This document shows positions 35,091-44,413 of a DNA stretch of 64,000 nt, in pieces. Made by a program: the position numbers and the translations under genes. Location of the stretch: contig OY970066.1 in assembly GCA_963705285.1 (NCBI GenBank), forward strand, positions 5,952,001 to 6,016,000, given 5' to 3'. Origin of the DNA: JACMLD01 sp963705285. Its GTDB lineage: Bacteria > Bacteroidota > Bacteroidia > Chitinophagales > Chitinophagaceae. Position 1 is the stretch's first letter; each line of letters starts with the position of its first letter. The notes beneath the pieces are model-generated. The model was given only the letters and a program-made list of their open reading frames with translations, did no database searches and was not told the DNA's origin.

Positions 35091-38000
35091 ATGAAAAAAA
35101 TAGCGGTTTCAGTTTCCCTTCTCATCATTGTTATTGCAGGATGTACACACACGGATGATACGCTTTTCACCGCCATCAGCTCCAACCATTCAGGCATCCA
35201 TTTCAATAATTCAATAACAGACAACGACAGTTTCAATGTACTGGATGTAGAAAATATTTACAATGGCGGCGGAGTGGGCATCGGCGATTTTAACAACGAC
35301 GGGCGGCAGGATATCTATTTCTCGGGCAATACTGTACCGTGCAAACTATACCTTAATAAGGGCGATTTTGAATTCAAAGACGTAACAGAAAGCGCCGGCG
35401 TAACAGGCGAAAACAGGTTTTGCAGGGGCGTTAGCGTGGTAGATATCAATAACGACGGCCTGCTTGATATTTACGTGTGCGCCACATTGTCAAAAGATGT
35501 CAGCAAAAGAGAAAACCTGCTATACATAAATACCGGCATAGACGCAAACGGCAACCCGCATTTTGCAAATAAGGCACGGGAATATGGACTGGCCGATACC
35601 GCCCACGCTACCATGGCTGCTTTTTTTGATTATGACAATGATGGCGACCTTGATATGTACCTGCTCATAAACGAAATAAAAAAAGATCAATACCCCAACC
35701 TTTTTCGCCCCATACTGGTGAACAGTGAAAATCCCAATACAGATAAATTATTCCGCAATGATTGGAACGAAGCCCTCAACCACGCTGTATATACCGATGT
35801 GTCGCGCGAGGCAGGCATCACCATTGAAGGGTATGGCCACGGCGTAAACATCTGCGATATTAACAATGACGGATGGAAAGATATTTTTGTGACCAATGAT
35901 TTTCTGGCGAATAATATTCTTTACATCAATAACCAACATGGCCATTTTACCGACAAAGTACGCAGTTATTTCAAACATACCTCCGCCAATGCTATGGGGC
36001 AGGATGTAGTGGACATTAATAACGATGGCCTTGCCGATGTGATAGAGCTTGACATGAACCCGCAGGATAATTACCGGAAGAAGATGATGATGACACCCAA
36101 CAATTACCAGGTGTACATGAACATGGAATATTATGGCTACCAGAACCAGTACGTACACAATACCATTCAACTTAACCAGGGGCCCCGGATGCTGCAAAAT
36201 GATTCTGTTGGTATACCTGCGTTTAGTGATATCGGTTTTCTTTCAGGCATTGCAGAAACAGACTGGAGCTGGACGCCCCTGGTAACAGATTTTGATAACA
36301 ATGGTTACCGGGATATTATTATTACCAATGGTTTTCCCAAAGATGTAACCGATCATGATTTCATTGTCTTCAGAACCAAAGCATATTCAGTAGCCGGTAA
36401 AAAAGATATTCTTGCACAGGTACCTGAAGTAAAAATTGCCAATTATGCCTACAGTAACAATGGCAATCTTCAATTTACCGATGTTTCAAAACAATGGGGT
36501 ATAACCGTCACGTCGTTTTCAAACGGTGCGGCTTATGGAGATCTGGATAACGACGGCGATCTCGACTTTGTGGTAAATAACATTAACGACGAAGCTTTTG
36601 TATACCGCAATACCGAGCGGCAGCAAAAAAAAGACAGCAGCCATTACATACAGGTACAGTTTGCAGGCACGCCATTGAACCGCAACGGGCTGGGTGCAAT
36701 TGCAACAATTTACTACGACCACAATAAAAAACAGGTATGGGAAAATACAGCCTACCGCGGTTATCTTTCCAGTAATCAAAATATAGCGCACTTTGGCCTT
36801 GGTACAGTGCAGATGGTGGATTCTCTGGTTATAAAATGGCCGAGCGGCAGACAGCAGCTGCTAAAAAATGTAAAGGCCGATCAATTGCTGACAGTTAATA
36901 TCAGTAATGCAACAGATAGTTTTACGCATACCGCTGAAGTATTTGCTACCAAAAGTTTGTTTAAAGAAGTAACCACCGCTGTCAACATCCATTTCACACA
37001 TGACGAGAAAGATTTTGTTGACTTTAACATACAAAAATTATTGCCGCATAAACTGTCGGAGTATGGCCCTGCACTTGCCGCAGGCGATATAGACGGTAAT
37101 GGATTAGATGATTTGATTTGCGGTGGAGCCTTCAATAAAAGTGCACAATTATTTTTACAGCAACCCAACAATCAATTTATTCAAAAACCAATGTTGCCCG
37201 CTGCTATTGCAGACAGCAAGACCAGCGAAGACACGGGCCTGCTGTTGTTTGATGCCGATGGCGATGGCGATCTTGACCTCTATATTGCATCTGGCAGTTA
37301 TGAAAATGCGCCGGGCAGCCCGGCTTACCAGGACAGGTTCTATGTAAATGATGGCAAAGGAAATTACCGGTATGATTCATTGGCGCTGCCGGGTAACCTT
37401 ACCAGTAAATTTTGTGTGCGGGCTGTTGACTACGACAAAGATGGGGATCTTGACCTCTTTGTAGCCGGCCGCGTAGACCCCTGGAATTATCCCAAACCCG
37501 TATCCAGCTTTATCTTTCGCAATGATTCAAAAAATGGCCATATTCAATTTACTGATGTTACCCCTGCAGTAGCCAAAGAGCTACTCCACATTGGCCTGGT
37601 ATGCGATGCCGTGTTCTCAGATTTTGATAATGACGGCTGGCCAGACCTTGTACTGGCCGGCGAATGGATGCCCATCAATTTTTTTAAGAACGAGAAAGGC
37701 ATTTTCCGAAACATGACTGCGCAATCTGGTATTGCTGATCAAACAGGCTGGTGGAACAGCATTGCCCCCGGCGATTTTGACAACGATGGGGATATTGATT
37801 ACATAGTGGGTAACCTGGGGCTGAATTCGCAATACCGCGCCAGCAACCAGTACCCAGTGGCGGTGTATGCAAAAGACTTCGACAACAACGGAAGCTATGA
37901 CGCTTTTCCCGCTCAGTTTTTTGCCACCAGCCAGCAGGATCAGACCATGAAATTATACCCCGCGCAAACCAGGGAAGATGTGGTGAAGCAAATGATTGGC

Positions 38001-38669
38001 CTTCGGTCTAAATTTCAAAATTATAAATTTTACGCCAGCGCCACCATCGAGGAATTGTTTTCAAAAGATCAATTGAAAGACGCGCAGATTGTAAAGGCCA
38101 ACAACCTTACATCTGCCTTCCTAAAAAACGATGGTCATGGAAAATTTACATTATCACCGCTGCCGGCAGAGGCACAATTCTCTGTATTAAATGGCATGGT
38201 AACAGATGATTTTGATGGCGATAACAACCTGGATGTTTTGATCAGCGGCAATGACTATGGTACAGAAGTAAGCGTGGGCAGGTATGATGCACTCAATGGT
38301 TTATTGCTGAAGGGAAATGGCAACGGAGGATTTACCCCGCAATCAATATTGCAAAGCGGTATATTTATCCCCGGCAACGGAAAGGCATTGGTGAAGTTGC
38401 GTAATAAAAACGGCGACTACCTGGTGGCCGCCGGTCAAAACAGGGGGCCGTTGAAAATTTTTCAATTAAAGAAACACACTACAGGTATACCATTGCTACC
38501 CACAGATATGCGGGCAAACATCCAATTTGCCAATGGCGGCTCGCAGGTGCAGGAGTTTTATTTTGGATCTTCTTTTTTATCGCAGTCCGCCAGGTTTTTA
38601 TGTACAGACAGCACCATGTCTGCCATTACCCTGTACGACAACAAAGGAAATGCAAGGAAAATAAAATAA
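35091..38669 (+). CDS. ASPIC/UnbV and FG-GAP (VCBS) repeat lipoprotein
   Basis: 1192 residues. Lipoprotein signal peptide with Cys18 (IVIAGC). Residues about 45-520 hold beta-propeller FG-GAP/VCBS repeats with many calcium-type loops (DFNNDGRQDIYFSG, DINNDGLLDIYV, DYDNDGDLDMYLL). An ASPIC/UnbV domain follows at about 530-603 (NGLGAIATIYY to IKWPSG and LLTV). A second propeller with similar DxDxDGxxD loops fills 620-1192. This architecture (CRTAC-like) is common in Bacteroidota SusC/D neighbourhoods; function is not established, but extracellular calcium-stabilised binding or scaffolding is likely. The ATG at 35091 gives the signal peptide; an earlier frame start does not. Followed two bases later by the DUF1573 gene. 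Confidence 0.9.
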   Translation: MKKIAVSVSLLIIVIAGCTHTDDTLFTAISSNHSGIHFNNSITDNDSFNVLDVENIYNGGGVGIGDFNNDGRQDIYFSGNTVPCKLYLNKGDFEFKDVTESAGVTGENRFCRGVSVVDINNDGLLDIYVCATLSKDVSKRENLLYINTGIDANGNPHFANKAREYGLADTAHATMAAFFDYDNDGDLDMYLLINEIKKDQYPNLFRPILVNSENPNTDKLFRNDWNEALNHAVYTDVSREAGITIEGYGHGVNICDINNDGWKDIFVTNDFLANNILYINNQHGHFTDKVRSYFKHTSANAMGQDVVDINNDGLADVIELDMNPQDNYRKKMMMTPNNYQVYMNMEYYGYQNQYVHNTIQLNQGPRMLQNDSVGIPAFSDIGFLSGIAETDWSWTPLVTDFDNNGYRDIIITNGFPKDVTDHDFIVFRTKAYSVAGKKDILAQVPEVKIANYAYSNNGNLQFTDVSKQWGITVTSFSNGAAYGDLDNDGDLDFVVNNINDEAFVYRNTERQQKKDSSHYIQVQFAGTPLNRNGLGAIATIYYDHNKKQVWENTAYRGYLSSNQNIAHFGLGTVQMVDSLVIKWPSGRQQLLKNVKADQLLTVNISNATDSFTHTAEVFATKSLFKEVTTAVNIHFTHDEKDFVDFNIQKLLPHKLSEYGPALAAGDIDGNGLDDLICGGAFNKSAQLFLQQPNNQFIQKPMLPAAIADSKTSEDTGLLLFDADGDGDLDLYIASGSYENAPGSPAYQDRFYVNDGKGNYRYDSLALPGNLTSKFCVRAVDYDKDGDLDLFVAGRVDPWNYPKPVSSFIFRNDSKNGHIQFTDVTPAVAKELLHIGLVCDAVFSDFDNDGWPDLVLAGEWMPINFFKNEKGIFRNMTAQSGIADQTGWWNSIAPGDFDNDGDIDYIVGNLGLNSQYRASNQYPVAVYAKDFDNNGSYDAFPAQFFATSQQDQTMKLYPAQTREDVVKQMIGLRSKFQNYKFYASATIEELFSKDQLKDAQIVKANNLTSAFLKNDGHGKFTLSPLPAEAQFSVLNGMVTDDFDGDNNLDVLISGNDYGTEVSVGRYDALNGLLLKGNGNGGFTPQSILQSGIFIPGNGKALVKLRNKNGDYLVAAGQNRGPLKIFQLKKHTTGIPLLPTDMRANIQFANGGSQVQEFYFGSSFLSQSARFLCTDSTMSAITLYDNKGNARKIK

Positions 38670-38671
38670 CA

Positions 38672-39181
38672 ATGACAAGAACAGTACTTTCATTTATCAA
38701 GACGTTGTGTATTGCGTATGCCTGCATTTTTTGCATCTCAATGTATTCGTGTAAAACAAAAAGAAGCCGGGAAGAATATTTAAACGCTTATAAAAACAAT
38801 TTGGGTATCAAACCATCCAAACTGGCGCAGGTGGATACGGCTAATTTTACTACTATTAAATGGTTGAACCCGGTACAAAATTTTGGAACAGTAAAAGACG
38901 GAGACAGCGTACGGATTGTATTCAGGTGTAAAAACACGGGAGAAAACCCACTTTTTTTATCAGACATCCATTCTCCCTGCGGCTGTACCACACCCCGTTA
39001 TACAGAAAAAGTAATCTTACCCGGCGAAGAAGATGAATTGCCGGTATCTTTTAATACAGTTGGCCAGGATTCATTGGTTCATAAAACCATTGTAGTTACC
39101 AGCAATACCAGCAATGGTGCAAAACATACATTACTGTTTGAAGGACGAATCACCAGCGCTAACGCACCAGTGAAGCCTTAG
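38672..39181 (+). CDS. DUF1573 lipoprotein
   Basis: 169 residues. Signal peptide with a lipobox-like ISMYSC (Cys27). The mature part is an Ig-like DUF1573 domain: NPVQNFGTVKDGDSVRIVF, a FRCKNTGENPLFLSDIHSPCGCTTP segment with a conserved CGC pair, then LPGEEDELPVSFNTVGQ and a final IVVTSNTSNG strand. DUF1573 proteins are abundant in Bacteroidota and of unknown function. It starts two bases after the stop of the giant propeller gene, so translation is coupled. The SPCGCT cysteines could bind metal or form a disulfide. Confidence 0.88.
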   Translation: MTRTVLSFIKTLCIAYACIFCISMYSCKTKRSREEYLNAYKNNLGIKPSKLAQVDTANFTTIKWLNPVQNFGTVKDGDSVRIVFRCKNTGENPLFLSDIHSPCGCTTPRYTEKVILPGEEDELPVSFNTVGQDSLVHKTIVVTSNTSNGAKHTLLFEGRITSANAPVKP

Positions 39182-39240
39182 CAACATAACATGATAAACA
39201 ACAGATAAAGTTTTCAGCAAACCGGTACTATTTGCGTGAT

Positions 39241-40806
39241 ATGAAAAACACTGTCAGGTATATTGTTCTTTTATTATTTGGAAGCGTCATTGCTATCTCA
39301 CTGGTTCGCTGCAAGGAGCCCGTAAAAAAGAATACGTCGCACCAGGATACGCCCGATGAAAGCATTGAACAAGGCCGTGCCCTGGCTGCCAAATATTGCC
39401 AGTCTTGCCACCTGCTGCCCGATCCATCAGAACTTAATGCAAGAACCTGGGAGGAAGGGGTGTTACCCGCAATGGGGCCAAGGTTTGGCATATTCGCCTA
39501 TGGATTTAAAAAATACCCTTCTTACAAAAACGACAAAGATCTACCGCATAATTTTTATCCCGATACACCCACACTCAATAGCCTGCAATGGCAAAATATT
39601 ATTGACTATTACACGGCATTGGCCCCAGATTCAATGCCACAGCAACCGAAGCACGACAGCATCAACCCGCAGCAGCATGTGTTTGCCGCTCAATATGCCC
39701 GATATAGTTACGCACCGCCGGCCATTTGCTTTACAAAAATTGATACCGTTAACCACCGGCTGTTTGTTTTTGATTTAGTGAAACAATCACTACTGGTTTT
39801 CAACAAACAATTACAACTTACCGACTCCGCCAGTACCAACGCCGCCATTACCGATATAGATGTTAACAACGATACCATGCTGGCGTGTAACATTAATGTA
39901 ATGAACCCCAATAACGGCAAGTTTGGCAGGGCACAATTGGTACGCACACAAGCAAATGGCAAGCTGCAGGTAGACAGCACTGCTTTATTTGCAGATCTGC
40001 GCAGGCCGGTACAGATAAAGTCATGCGATCTTAATAACGATGGTAAAACCGATTACCTGGTTTGCGAGTTTGGGCATTTACTGGGCGCCCTTTCATGGAT
40101 GGAGAATACCGGCCACGGCACTTACCAACGCCATGTACTTAAAGAAGAACCGGGTGTACTGGCCACTTTTACAGAAGATGTAAACAACGATGGCCTGCAG
40201 GATATATGGGCATTGTTTAGCCAGGGCAACGAAGGCATTGTATTGTTTATCAATAAGGGCAACCGTACATTTGAACAGCAACAGGTACTCCGTTTTCCTG
40301 CTATTTATGGCTCAACGTATTTTGAACTGGCAGATTTTAATCACGATGGACTGAAAGATATTGTATATACCTGTGGTGATAATGCAGATTTTTCTGTGGT
40401 GCTGAAACCTTATCATGGTGTGTATATCTTTTTAAACCAGGGCAACAACCGTTTTGTAGAACAATATTTTTTTCCTGTAAACGGTTGTTACAAAGCATTA
40501 GCGCGCGATTTTGACAACGATGGCGATCTGGACATAGCCACCATTGGCTTTTCTGCAGATTTTGCCCGGCAACCCCAGGAAAGTTTTGTTTACCTGGAGA
40601 ACAAAGGCAACTATCGATTTACCCCTTTTACGCTACCGGAATGCACCAGTGGCCGCTGGCTTACCATAGACGCAGGCGATCTGGATGGTGACGGCAAGCA
40701 GGATTTAGTACTGAGTAATTTTTCAATACGGCCTTCTGACATACAACCGCATACCGATTGGCAAAAAGGTCCGCCATTTATTTTCTTAAAAAATATCAGT
40801 AAATGA
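39241..40806 (+). CDS. Cytochrome c plus VCBS-repeat lipoprotein
   Basis: 521 residues. Lipoprotein signal peptide with Cys24 (SLVRC). A c-type heme motif CQSCH is at 53-57 in KYCQSCHLLPD, and GVLPAMGPRFG supplies a possible distal Met ligand, so residues about 40-135 look like a small cytochrome c domain. The rest (about 150-521) is a beta-propeller with FG-GAP/VCBS loops (CDLNNDGKTDYLV, DVNNDGLQDIWAL, DFDNDGDLDIAT, DLDGDGKQDLVLS). It probably passes electrons at the cell surface or periplasm to a partner in the cluster. Start: the ATG at 39241 (MKNTVRYIVLLL). Confidence 0.85.
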   Translation: MKNTVRYIVLLLFGSVIAISLVRCKEPVKKNTSHQDTPDESIEQGRALAAKYCQSCHLLPDPSELNARTWEEGVLPAMGPRFGIFAYGFKKYPSYKNDKDLPHNFYPDTPTLNSLQWQNIIDYYTALAPDSMPQQPKHDSINPQQHVFAAQYARYSYAPPAICFTKIDTVNHRLFVFDLVKQSLLVFNKQLQLTDSASTNAAITDIDVNNDTMLACNINVMNPNNGKFGRAQLVRTQANGKLQVDSTALFADLRRPVQIKSCDLNNDGKTDYLVCEFGHLLGALSWMENTGHGTYQRHVLKEEPGVLATFTEDVNNDGLQDIWALFSQGNEGIVLFINKGNRTFEQQQVLRFPAIYGSTYFELADFNHDGLKDIVYTCGDNADFSVVLKPYHGVYIFLNQGNNRFVEQYFFPVNGCYKALARDFDNDGDLDIATIGFSADFARQPQESFVYLENKGNYRFTPFTLPECTSGRWLTIDAGDLDGDGKQDLVLSNFSIRPSDIQPHTDWQKGPPFIFLKNISK

Positions 40807-40839
40807 TTTTTATTCCTGCCACTGAAAATACCAACCTGG

Positions 40840-42159
40840 ATGGAGCTAAATAAAACGTTGTTCTCGTTTTTGTTCTTATTATTGATGTGCTGCAGTTGCG
40901 CAAGAGAGAAAACTGCCCTGAAAAATGATGCAGACATTTTGCACGAAAACCAGGCGCAACTTACACAGGTAATCATTTATGATGTATTTACACCCCCTGT
41001 GGCCAGCAGAATCTATGCTTATTCGTCGCTGGCATCTTACGAAGTGATACGCCATAGCAAAGCAGGCGCACCATCAATAGCAGCCAGGCTACACGGTTTT
41101 GGCGCGATGCCTGTACCCGAAAAAAATAAAACTTACAATTATACTTTGGCTGCCACTAAAGCATTTTTTACCGTGGTGCGCAATATAAAAGTATTTTCGG
41201 TAGACTCGTTACAGGCACGTGAACAAGCTATCTACGGGAGCTTTAAAGACAATATAGACGATACTGTTTACCAGCGTTCGGTTGCATTTGGCGATAGTAC
41301 CGCTAAAGTGATACTGGCCAGAGCTAAAAATGATGGCTACATCAACTCGAGAGGCAAGCCCAAACATTTAGGAAGCAATGATGCGGGTAAGTGGCGGCCC
41401 ACACCGCCCGACTATATGGACGGCGTGGAATGGTGCTGGAACACCATGCAGCCTATGGTAATGGATAGTGCCTCCGCATACAAGCCACCCCCACCCCCGC
41501 CTTACAGTACAGATACCGGCAGCCGGTTTTTTAGAAGTGTAAAAGAAGTATACACTATTGGAAAAAATTTGACCAGCGAACAGCAATTGATTGCGCGGTA
41601 TTGGGATGATAACCCCTTTGTAATGGAACATGCAGGTCATATGATGTTTGCCAATAAAAAGATTACACCCGGCGGTCACTGGATGGGTATTGCCGCCATT
41701 GCAGCCAAACAAACAAAATCAGATGCAGTGAAAACTGCGCAGGGTTATGCCCTTACTGCCATTGCATTGTACGATGCATTTATTGCCTGCTGGGATGAAA
41801 AATACCGCAGCAACTATGTACGGCCCGTAACTGTTATTAACGAAAAAATTGACAATGGCTGGTCGCCTTTTTTACAAACACCGCCTTTTCCTGAATACAC
41901 CAGCGGCCACAGTACCATTACCGCAGCGGCGGCCACTGTGCTAACGGCTTTATACGGCGAGCCTTTTTCATTTAATGATACAAGCGACCTTGCCTACATT
42001 GGCCTGCAGCGACATTTTACTTCCTTTACTGCGGCCGCAGACGAAGCCTCCATCAGCCGGGTGTATGGTGGCATACATTATACATTCAGCATTCAGGAAG
42101 GCGCCATTGCAGGAAAAAAATTAGGCAACCAGATTGTGGGGGAATTAATTAAAAAGTAA
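40840..42159 (+). CDS. Vanadium haloperoxidase-like PAP2 lipoprotein
   Basis: 439 residues. Signal peptide with a Cys-rich lipobox (LLMCCSC). The C-terminal half has the three vanadate/phosphate motifs: Lys321-x6-Arg328-Pro329 (KYRSNYVRP), PEYTSGHSTI with His357, and SRVYGGIHY with Arg and His413, in the order and spacing of vanadium-dependent haloperoxidases and PAP2 phosphatases. The N-terminal half (about 25-200) is helical, as in bacterial VHPO-type proteins. Which activity (halide oxidation or phosphatase) it has cannot be told from sequence. It ends the cluster, 33 bases after the cytochrome/VCBS gene. Confidence 0.88.
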   Translation: MELNKTLFSFLFLLLMCCSCAREKTALKNDADILHENQAQLTQVIIYDVFTPPVASRIYAYSSLASYEVIRHSKAGAPSIAARLHGFGAMPVPEKNKTYNYTLAATKAFFTVVRNIKVFSVDSLQAREQAIYGSFKDNIDDTVYQRSVAFGDSTAKVILARAKNDGYINSRGKPKHLGSNDAGKWRPTPPDYMDGVEWCWNTMQPMVMDSASAYKPPPPPPYSTDTGSRFFRSVKEVYTIGKNLTSEQQLIARYWDDNPFVMEHAGHMMFANKKITPGGHWMGIAAIAAKQTKSDAVKTAQGYALTAIALYDAFIACWDEKYRSNYVRPVTVINEKIDNGWSPFLQTPPFPEYTSGHSTITAAAATVLTALYGEPFSFNDTSDLAYIGLQRHFTSFTAAADEASISRVYGGIHYTFSIQEGAIAGKKLGNQIVGELIKK

Positions 42160-42562
42160 AATATTCGCGGTGGGTTTCCATTCAGAATTTTTAATTATTG
42201 GTGTCCAGGAAAAACTATCTCACTATACGAAGACCCAGTGGTAGCAGAGGTTTTTAGTAATTTACACAAGCGGAGGCTTGCAATTGTAAGACCTGATACC
42301 AGTACGCTTGGAGATGCCTCGTTTTTATCAATGCATCAATGATTTTTTTAGGGGTATTGATGAACCTTACGGTTTCCGTGAGCTTTGTACAGAAGTTGAA
42401 TGATGCGATGGCTGAAATACCTACTGATGCTCAATTACAGGGGAAAAGGAAAACGCAGCATCGAAAAGCGTACGAGCGCCCGGCCGGCCTGAGGCCATCG
42501 TATTAAAAGATTTGTGCGATTTAACCGGACAATACTAATTTAAATATAACATTCAAATTAAT
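42160..42562 (+). pseudogene. Decayed coding remnants after the haloperoxidase gene
   Basis: Three short frames look like broken protein: one in the haloperoxidase frame after its stop reads KTISLYEDPVVAEVF and ends at 42342; another reads INDFFRGIDEPYGFRELC; a third near 42480-42540 reads PEAIVLKDLCDLTGQY before a stop. The last resembles the linker segment of some integrase-type transposases, but too little remains to assign it. No terminal inverted repeat seen. Low confidence. Confidence 0.25.
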
Positions 42563-44350
42563 CTACGTGCCTTCATAGAAATCGCCCTGCTGAGATAAAA
42601 CTTCCCTGTATTTATTGAATACTTTTGTTTTTGAAATAAAGCCCAGAAATTTATTCTCTTTGTCGAGTACAGGCAACCACCAACTGTGCGTAATATCAAA
42701 CTGCTCCATTACAGAATGCATGGCCTGGTCTTCGCGCAATACCGCGGAAGGTTTTTTCATTAAAGATTTAACTGGTATATACTGAAACTGGTCTGGCTGA
42801 AAAAGTTTCTGCTTCACATCGTTCAGCTCTATGATGCCCGCAAAACGGTGGCGGCTGTCGTGCACGGCAAAAATATTTTTATCGCTTCGCTTGATCATTT
42901 CTACCAGGTCACTTAATTTTTTATCCATGCTAATGCTTTCATAGGTATTCTCCAGCATTTCAGCGAGTGCGATGCTGGTAAGAATATTCTTTTCGCGCTG
43001 GTGCGTAAATATATGCCCCAGCGAAGCCAGCTTACGGGTTTCCATAGAAAACGGTTCACTCGTTTTCACAATAAAGAAAGAGATGGACGAAACTATCATC
43101 AGTGGAATAAATAATTCATAGCCATTGGTGATCTCTGCAATCAGAAAGATAGCCGTAAGCGGGCAGTACATAACCCCGCTGAGTACACCTGCCATACCCA
43201 CCAGGCTAAAATTACCTTCGGGTATTTTTATCCAGGGTGTACTGTTGAGTAAACGCGAGAAACAAAAACCCAGGTAGGCACCGGTAAACAGTGAGGGCGC
43301 AAAATTTCCGCCATTGCCACCGGCACCAATGGTGATGGCTGCAGCAATAGGTTTTATTAACACGATGAGCGCAGTAAACGTAATCAAACTCCAGTTTTCA
43401 CCCAGCCTGGAGAAGAGGGTTGTATTGTCTGTAATACTCCCGGGCTCTGCATTGGCCACCAGTTTCACGCTGTCATAGCCTTCGCCAAAAAGGGGTGGAA
43501 ATACAAAACAAATCACCAGCAGCAGCAATCCACCCAAAAGAGCTTTAACGTAAGCATTCATGTTACTGCTGTGCAGCCTGCCTTCAATGGCTTTAAATAT
43601 TTTGGCGTAATACAGTGAAACAAATCCTGCCAGTACCCCAATTACAATGTAAAAAGGAACGTTGTTGTAATTAAAATTCTGTTTGAGTACAAAATTAAAA
43701 AGGAAGGCTTCTTTTAAAATTATTTTTGAGCACAATGCCCCCATCACAGAAGAAATCATAAGCGGTATAAAATAACTGACCACTGTTTCTGTAAGCAGTA
43801 CTTCAATGGCGAATATAACGCCCGCAATGGGCGCGTTAAAAACTGCCGCAATACCAGCTGCCGCCCCGCAGGCAATCAGCAGCGTACGCTCGCGGTAATT
43901 AAGGTCTGTAATACGCGCCAGGTTAGAACCAATGGCAGAACCTGTGGATACAATGGGCGATTCTAACCCGGCTGAGCCGCCAAGGCCTACCGTAAATGAA
44001 CTGGTGATAACGTGCAGGTACGCATGCTTCAACGGTATGAATGAAGACCTGCGGGCAATGGACTTCAACACCATAGCAATGCCTTTTTCAATGTCTTTTC
44101 CAAAAAAATGCCGGATGATAAAAACGGTGATTAATAAACCCAGGCAGGGAAACAAGAGATAGGAAAAACGAGAGACCGGAATTTCTTTCACCCATTCCTG
44201 CACATAATGAACCAGGGTTTTAAGCAGTACCGCCACCAGGCCGGCTACCAGCCCGGTAAGCGTTGCTATTACCATAATAAATTGTACCCGGGTAACCCTT
44301 ATGCGAAGCTGGTTAACAATAACCTGGTACAATGATTTAATGGATGCCAA
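42563..44350 (-). CDS. ClC-family chloride channel or transporter with CBS domains
   Basis: 595 residues. ClC core (about 30-440) with GLGGSAGLESPIVSTGSA (the GREGP-type gate, with its Glu), FNAPIAGVIFAIEVLL, and GAGGNGGNFAPSLF (GxFxP-type loop). C-terminal CBS pair at about 460-590 (SDLVEMIKRSDKNIFAV, ITHSWWLPVLDKENKFLGFI). The longest frame begins with TTG at 44350; the first in-frame ATG is codon 26 (44275), which still precedes the first membrane helix. A TATATTTG box lies 33 bases upstream of the TTG, which favours the longer form. Confidence 0.92.
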   Translation of the reverse strand: MASIKSLYQVIVNQLRIRVTRVQFIMVIATLTGLVAGLVAVLLKTLVHYVQEWVKEIPVSRFSYLLFPCLGLLITVFIIRHFFGKDIEKGIAMVLKSIARRSSFIPLKHAYLHVITSSFTVGLGGSAGLESPIVSTGSAIGSNLARITDLNYRERTLLIACGAAAGIAAVFNAPIAGVIFAIEVLLTETVVSYFIPLMISSVMGALCSKIILKEAFLFNFVLKQNFNYNNVPFYIVIGVLAGFVSLYYAKIFKAIEGRLHSSNMNAYVKALLGGLLLLVICFVFPPLFGEGYDSVKLVANAEPGSITDNTTLFSRLGENWSLITFTALIVLIKPIAAAITIGAGGNGGNFAPSLFTGAYLGFCFSRLLNSTPWIKIPEGNFSLVGMAGVLSGVMYCPLTAIFLIAEITNGYELFIPLMIVSSISFFIVKTSEPFSMETRKLASLGHIFTHQREKNILTSIALAEMLENTYESISMDKKLSDLVEMIKRSDKNIFAVHDSRHRFAGIIELNDVKQKLFQPDQFQYIPVKSLMKKPSAVLREDQAMHSVMEQFDITHSWWLPVLDKENKFLGFISKTKVFNKYREVLSQQGDFYEGT

Positions 44351-44382
44351 TGAGAAAGGGTTTAGTTAAGAAGATGCGGTTG

Positions 44383-44390
44383 CAAATATA
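44383..44390 (-). promoter_or_regulatory. -7 box TATATTTG upstream of the ClC gene
   Basis: Exact TAnnTTTG match on the minus strand, 33 bases before the TTG start. Confidence 0.5.
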
Positions 44391-44413
44391 AGACCATGAT
44401 CATGGGGCGTTTG

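Noticed and set aside
42160..42562. Intact insertion sequence
   Set aside because: No transposase frame longer than about 60 codons, no terminal inverted repeats and no target duplication seen.
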